This document shows, piece after piece, positions 9,408 through 11,269 of a stretch of DNA of 11,269 nucleotides (position 1 is its first letter; every line of letters starts with the position of its first letter). Under the pieces are notes generated by a model. That model was not told the DNA's origin, did not search any database, and saw only the letters and a program-made list of their open reading frames with translations. This stretch comes from Euperipatoides rowelli (taxonomy: Eukaryota > Onychophora > Udeonychophora > Euonychophora > Peripatopsidae). The stretch lies in the NCBI GenBank assembly GCA_003024985.2, contig PXIH01S0012520.1; one strand, written 5' to 3'. Both the position numbers and the translations under genes were made by a program.

Positions 9408-9555
9408 GCTGGCCCTTTGTGTGTGGAAATTTGATAAGCTTTTTTTTGTAATGACGTTTTGTTTATCTTTGACGGACCTGCTGGCCCTTTGTGCTTGGAA
9501 ATTTCATGAGCTTTTTTGTTGTTGTTGTCTATGGATGTTTTGTTGACCTTTGCAC

Positions 9556-10261
9556 AATATGCAAGTGTGACCATCCAGAATGTCATGACAAGACAAACTT
9601 AAGTTTAAAAAAATATCAAATTCAAAAAATGTTTACTTATAAGATGATTTATTTACGACTCAAAAATCGCTTATTGAAATTTCCAGCGTTTTTTTTTATT
9701 AAAATGTAAAAAAATACTCACTATTTAAATATTTGAAAATCACATTTATAAGCATTGACATTTAACTTAAAAAAAAATTTTCTGAAAAAAAAATATAAAA
9801 AAATTTAATAAAACAAATGAAAGGATATCGTGAATTATTTTTGAAATTTAAAATTTTTAGGAAGCGGTTCGTCAAACTCGACAAATTTCAAGAAACGGTT
9901 CATGCGAACCACTGAGAACTCTCTGAATCCCACCAGTGGGCTAAAGCTCTATGAACTCAATTTAAAATTATTGAAAATTAGGAACCAAATGCCTCAAATT
10001 AAAATAAATGGTTATTGCACAGGAAGTGCATGTAAAATGTTTGAATTCTATACACCGTAAATTATTATTCTAACACGGAATTTTGTTCTTCAAATTGGTT
10101 ACATTTCCTGAGTCCAAAATGGCACTAACCAATTCTATTTTTTCCAAACATTAAAATCATTGAGTTATGTTCTTGGCCTCTTAGCCAGGCTGCCTCCTTC
10201 CCCAAAAAATAAATATATTAAAGAGTTTGAAAATATAATGCATTATTCTGGTAATAAAATA
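9556..10261. other. AT-rich non-coding DNA, no gene found
   Basis: No gene is visible. Around 9860-9945 there is a locally GC-richer patch with CGGTTC twice, GGTTCATGCGAACC and CCCACCAGTGGG. These are small self-complementary strings, and I could not pair them with a second terminus. Confidence 0.55.
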
Positions 10262-10363
10262 CCATAATTTGATTATTTATTGACAATCTTTACTATTGTC
10301 AAAATCAAGTTTAACTTTCTGGTGTCAATAGTAACGGATTTTCAATAAATTACCAAATTTGTA
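10262..10363. repeat. Imperfect hairpin of about 100 bp
   Basis: The left arm 10275-10301 (ATTTATTGACAATC then TTTACTATTGTCA) is nearly complementary to the right arm 10323-10350 (TGTCAATAGTAACGG then ATTTTCAATAAAT). Only a few mismatches and a one-base gap separate them. Weaker pairing extends outward (CATAATTTG against CAAATTTGT), giving a stem of roughly 40 bp around a 21-base loop. It could be a very short foldback element or a source of structured RNA if transcribed. No target duplication is evident. Confidence 0.7.
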
Positions 10364-10518
10364 ACAAGAAAAAGATTTAAAACAAGTGTTTGACTTTATA
10401 ATGTAAGTTACTTTTAAATATAAACTTAAAACGTGAAATCAGTCGACAGAAAAGTTTTGACTAGGCTATATTCCCCCAAAATTAATTAGCATTGCATTTG
10501 CCATGAGTATAGACAATC

Positions 10519-10753
10519 ACAATTGGATCATCTAACCATAGTGAACTAACTCACTTTTTACATTTTCTGAGTTTGACAATAAAATGAGGTCTCAAAGGCA
10601 TAATCTAGGTCAGGAAGAGTGAACTATGCTGCTGGGTCAATCACAGACAGTTATACAGCACTGTNTTACATGTAAAATCATATCTAAAACTCCTTGTTTC
10701 TCAAATGTAAGTTTTTTGACTTAGTTCACTATGGTTTAAGATGATCCAATTGT
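10519..10753. mobile_element. Foldback/MITE-like element of about 235 bp
   Basis: The left arm 10519-10549 (ACAATTGGATCATCT...AACCATAGTGAACTAA) and the right arm 10721-10753 (TTAGTTCACTATGGTT...AGATGATCCAATTGT) are inverted complements apart from a 2-base length difference. Weaker complementarity continues inward, including TACATTT and TGAG, for about 20 more bases. The interior has no reading frame and carries a further partial copy of the arm word, GTGAACTAT, near 10619. Because CAATTG is itself palindromic and present at both ends, it could be either target duplication or terminus, so the superfamily is not assigned. One N lies at 10665. Confidence 0.8.
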
Positions 10754-11047
10754 AAAACAAATAAACACAGACTTTATCTCAAAAACTGCACAAATAACTA
10801 TCACGACAAGAATTTTAAAATGTAGGCTACTATAAAATTAAAAAATAATAAAAAAACAGCATAGGCCTATCTTTTAACATTTTTTAAACGACATCTGCCA
10901 TGATTAAATAGCTATGGCATCTAGAAAATACAACTAATAATTTAAGATACATTACGGTAAAAAAAAACGAAGATGAAAAATAAATGTTATTTCAAAAAAT
11001 TGCAGTAAAAAAGTTTGCTTTCTAAAGTCCTGTCCCAAAACAAACCC
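10754..11047. other. AT-rich non-coding DNA, no gene found
   Basis: No gene or element is visible. TAGGCTA (10823), TAGGCCTA (10863) and TACGGTA (10953) words occur here. Confidence 0.55.
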
Positions 11048-11111
11048 CAGTGCCGGATCTAGGAGGATTGGGGGGGGGGGTGGTTGGTGGTTTGGCAGTG
11101 CCGGATCTAGG
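11048..11111 (+). repeat. Duplicated CAGTG-type transposon-terminus-like sequence
   Basis: CAGTGCCGGATCTAGG occurs at 11048-11063 and again at 11096-11111, 48 bp apart. The first copy is followed by GAGGATT and a run of 11 G. The second is followed by GTGGGCAAATGCCCCTGG. GC-rich starts beginning CAGTG occur in hAT-like termini, so this may be a truncated copy followed by, or invaded by, a second one that continues to the right. No opposite end is in the window, so the class is inference. Confidence 0.45.
11070..11080. repeat. Poly-G tract of 11 bases
   Basis: An uninterrupted G run lies between the two CAGTGCCGG copies. Its length in the assembly may be unreliable. Confidence 0.9.
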
Positions 11112-11181
11112 GTGGGCAAATGCCCCTGGCTTCACATCAGGGGGCCAGCAAAATGGGCATTGAAGTTAAAAAATTATACAG

Positions 11182-11269
11182 TACAGGCAATCCTCTAGTT
11201 ATGGACATAATTAGTTCTTCTAATTACGTTCGTAACTCGAATGTTCGTATGTAGAACAATAGGATTATA
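11182..11269. repeat. Probable dispersed repeat fragment, cut by window end
   Basis: ACAGGCAATCCTCTAGTTATGGAC is followed by a 6-base-arm hairpin AATTAG TTCTT CTAATT (11209-11225), then GTTCGTAACTCG (11228) and GTTCGTATG (11243), two related words 15 bp apart. This pattern of repeated TTCGTAA words after a GGCAATCCTC start resembles a widespread animal repeat type that I recall only in general form. The right end lies outside the window. Confidence 0.35.

Larger units (their letters stand above)
9043..9555 (+). repeat. Leader-plus-tandem repeat element, copy B (72-bp units)
   Basis: A leader at 9043-9134 shares CCCCACATCCTAA, GGGGCC, CTGGG and TATTTTTGAT...CTTCTTGTTC with copy A at 4268. Tandem units start at 9135, 9207, 9279, 9351, 9433 and 9505 (the last partial). 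All intervals are 72 bp except the fourth, which is 82 bp because of a duplicated 10 bases ending in the N at 9398. Each unit reads GATAAGCTTTTTTTTGTA, then TGACRTTTTGTTTA, then CTTTGACGGACCTGC, then GGCCCTTTGTG. The sixth unit is divergent. An AAGCTT site recurs in nearly every unit. Because 72 is divisible by three, open frames run through the array on both strands (a 162-codon one on the minus strand). They are repeat artefacts. Confidence 0.88.

Noticed and set aside
9098-9586. 162-codon minus-strand frame with lysine-rich repeats, and the overlapping plus-strand frame at 9162-9434
   Set aside because: Both are created by the 72-bp tandem array, whose period is a multiple of three. The repeated residues mirror the DNA repeat and pass through the assembly N.
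9865-9945. CGGTTC repeats and GAACCACTG, resembling a hAT CAGTGGTTC terminus in reverse
   Set aside because: No partner terminus and no 8-bp duplication could be found.
1-11269. CRISPR arrays, tRNA or rRNA genes, prokaryotic operons
   Set aside because: I looked on both strands. The tandem arrays lack unique spacers, no cloverleaf with proper A and B boxes was seen, and no ribosome-binding-site-led gene clusters exist.

Overview
The window looks like non-coding DNA from a eukaryotic, probably invertebrate animal, nuclear genome. It is strongly AT-rich and full of homopolymer A and T runs. It has no operon structure and no long open reading frames, and it carries decayed transposable elements typical of metazoans. 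I cannot name the species. No intact protein-coding gene, tRNA, rRNA or CRISPR array is visible. Three isolated N bases (644, 9398, 10665) show this is draft assembly.

Layout. Positions 1-1519 are unremarkable AT-rich sequence. A short 54-bp tandem array sits at 1520-1662. A lone unassigned reading frame lies on the minus strand at 2578-2901. At 4268-4614 there is a repeat made of a GC-rich hairpin leader followed by about 2.7 tandem units. A second, longer member of the same family, in the same orientation, is at 9043-9555 with 72-bp units. Between them lie two transposon relics. The first is a 729-bp non-autonomous hAT-like element (5777-6505) with matching terminal inverted repeats and a perfect 8-bp target duplication. 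The second is the 3' part of a LINE of CR1/jockey type (reverse transcriptase plus C-terminal region plus 3' tail, 6785 to about 8010), broken by frameshifts, a stop and the loss of a catalytic aspartate. The right end holds a 102-bp imperfect hairpin (10262-10363), a 235-bp foldback element (10519-10753), a duplicated transposon-terminus-like sequence (11048-11111), and the start of what looks like another dispersed repeat running off the window.

Function. Nothing here forms a working pathway. The content is a record of transposition, tandem amplification and decay in an intergenic or intronic region. The points most worth following up are the two-copy satellite-bearing element family, the hAT-like element with an extra internal terminus, the foldback at 10519-10753, and a marked excess of the short words TAGGCTA and TACCGTA across the single-copy parts of the window.
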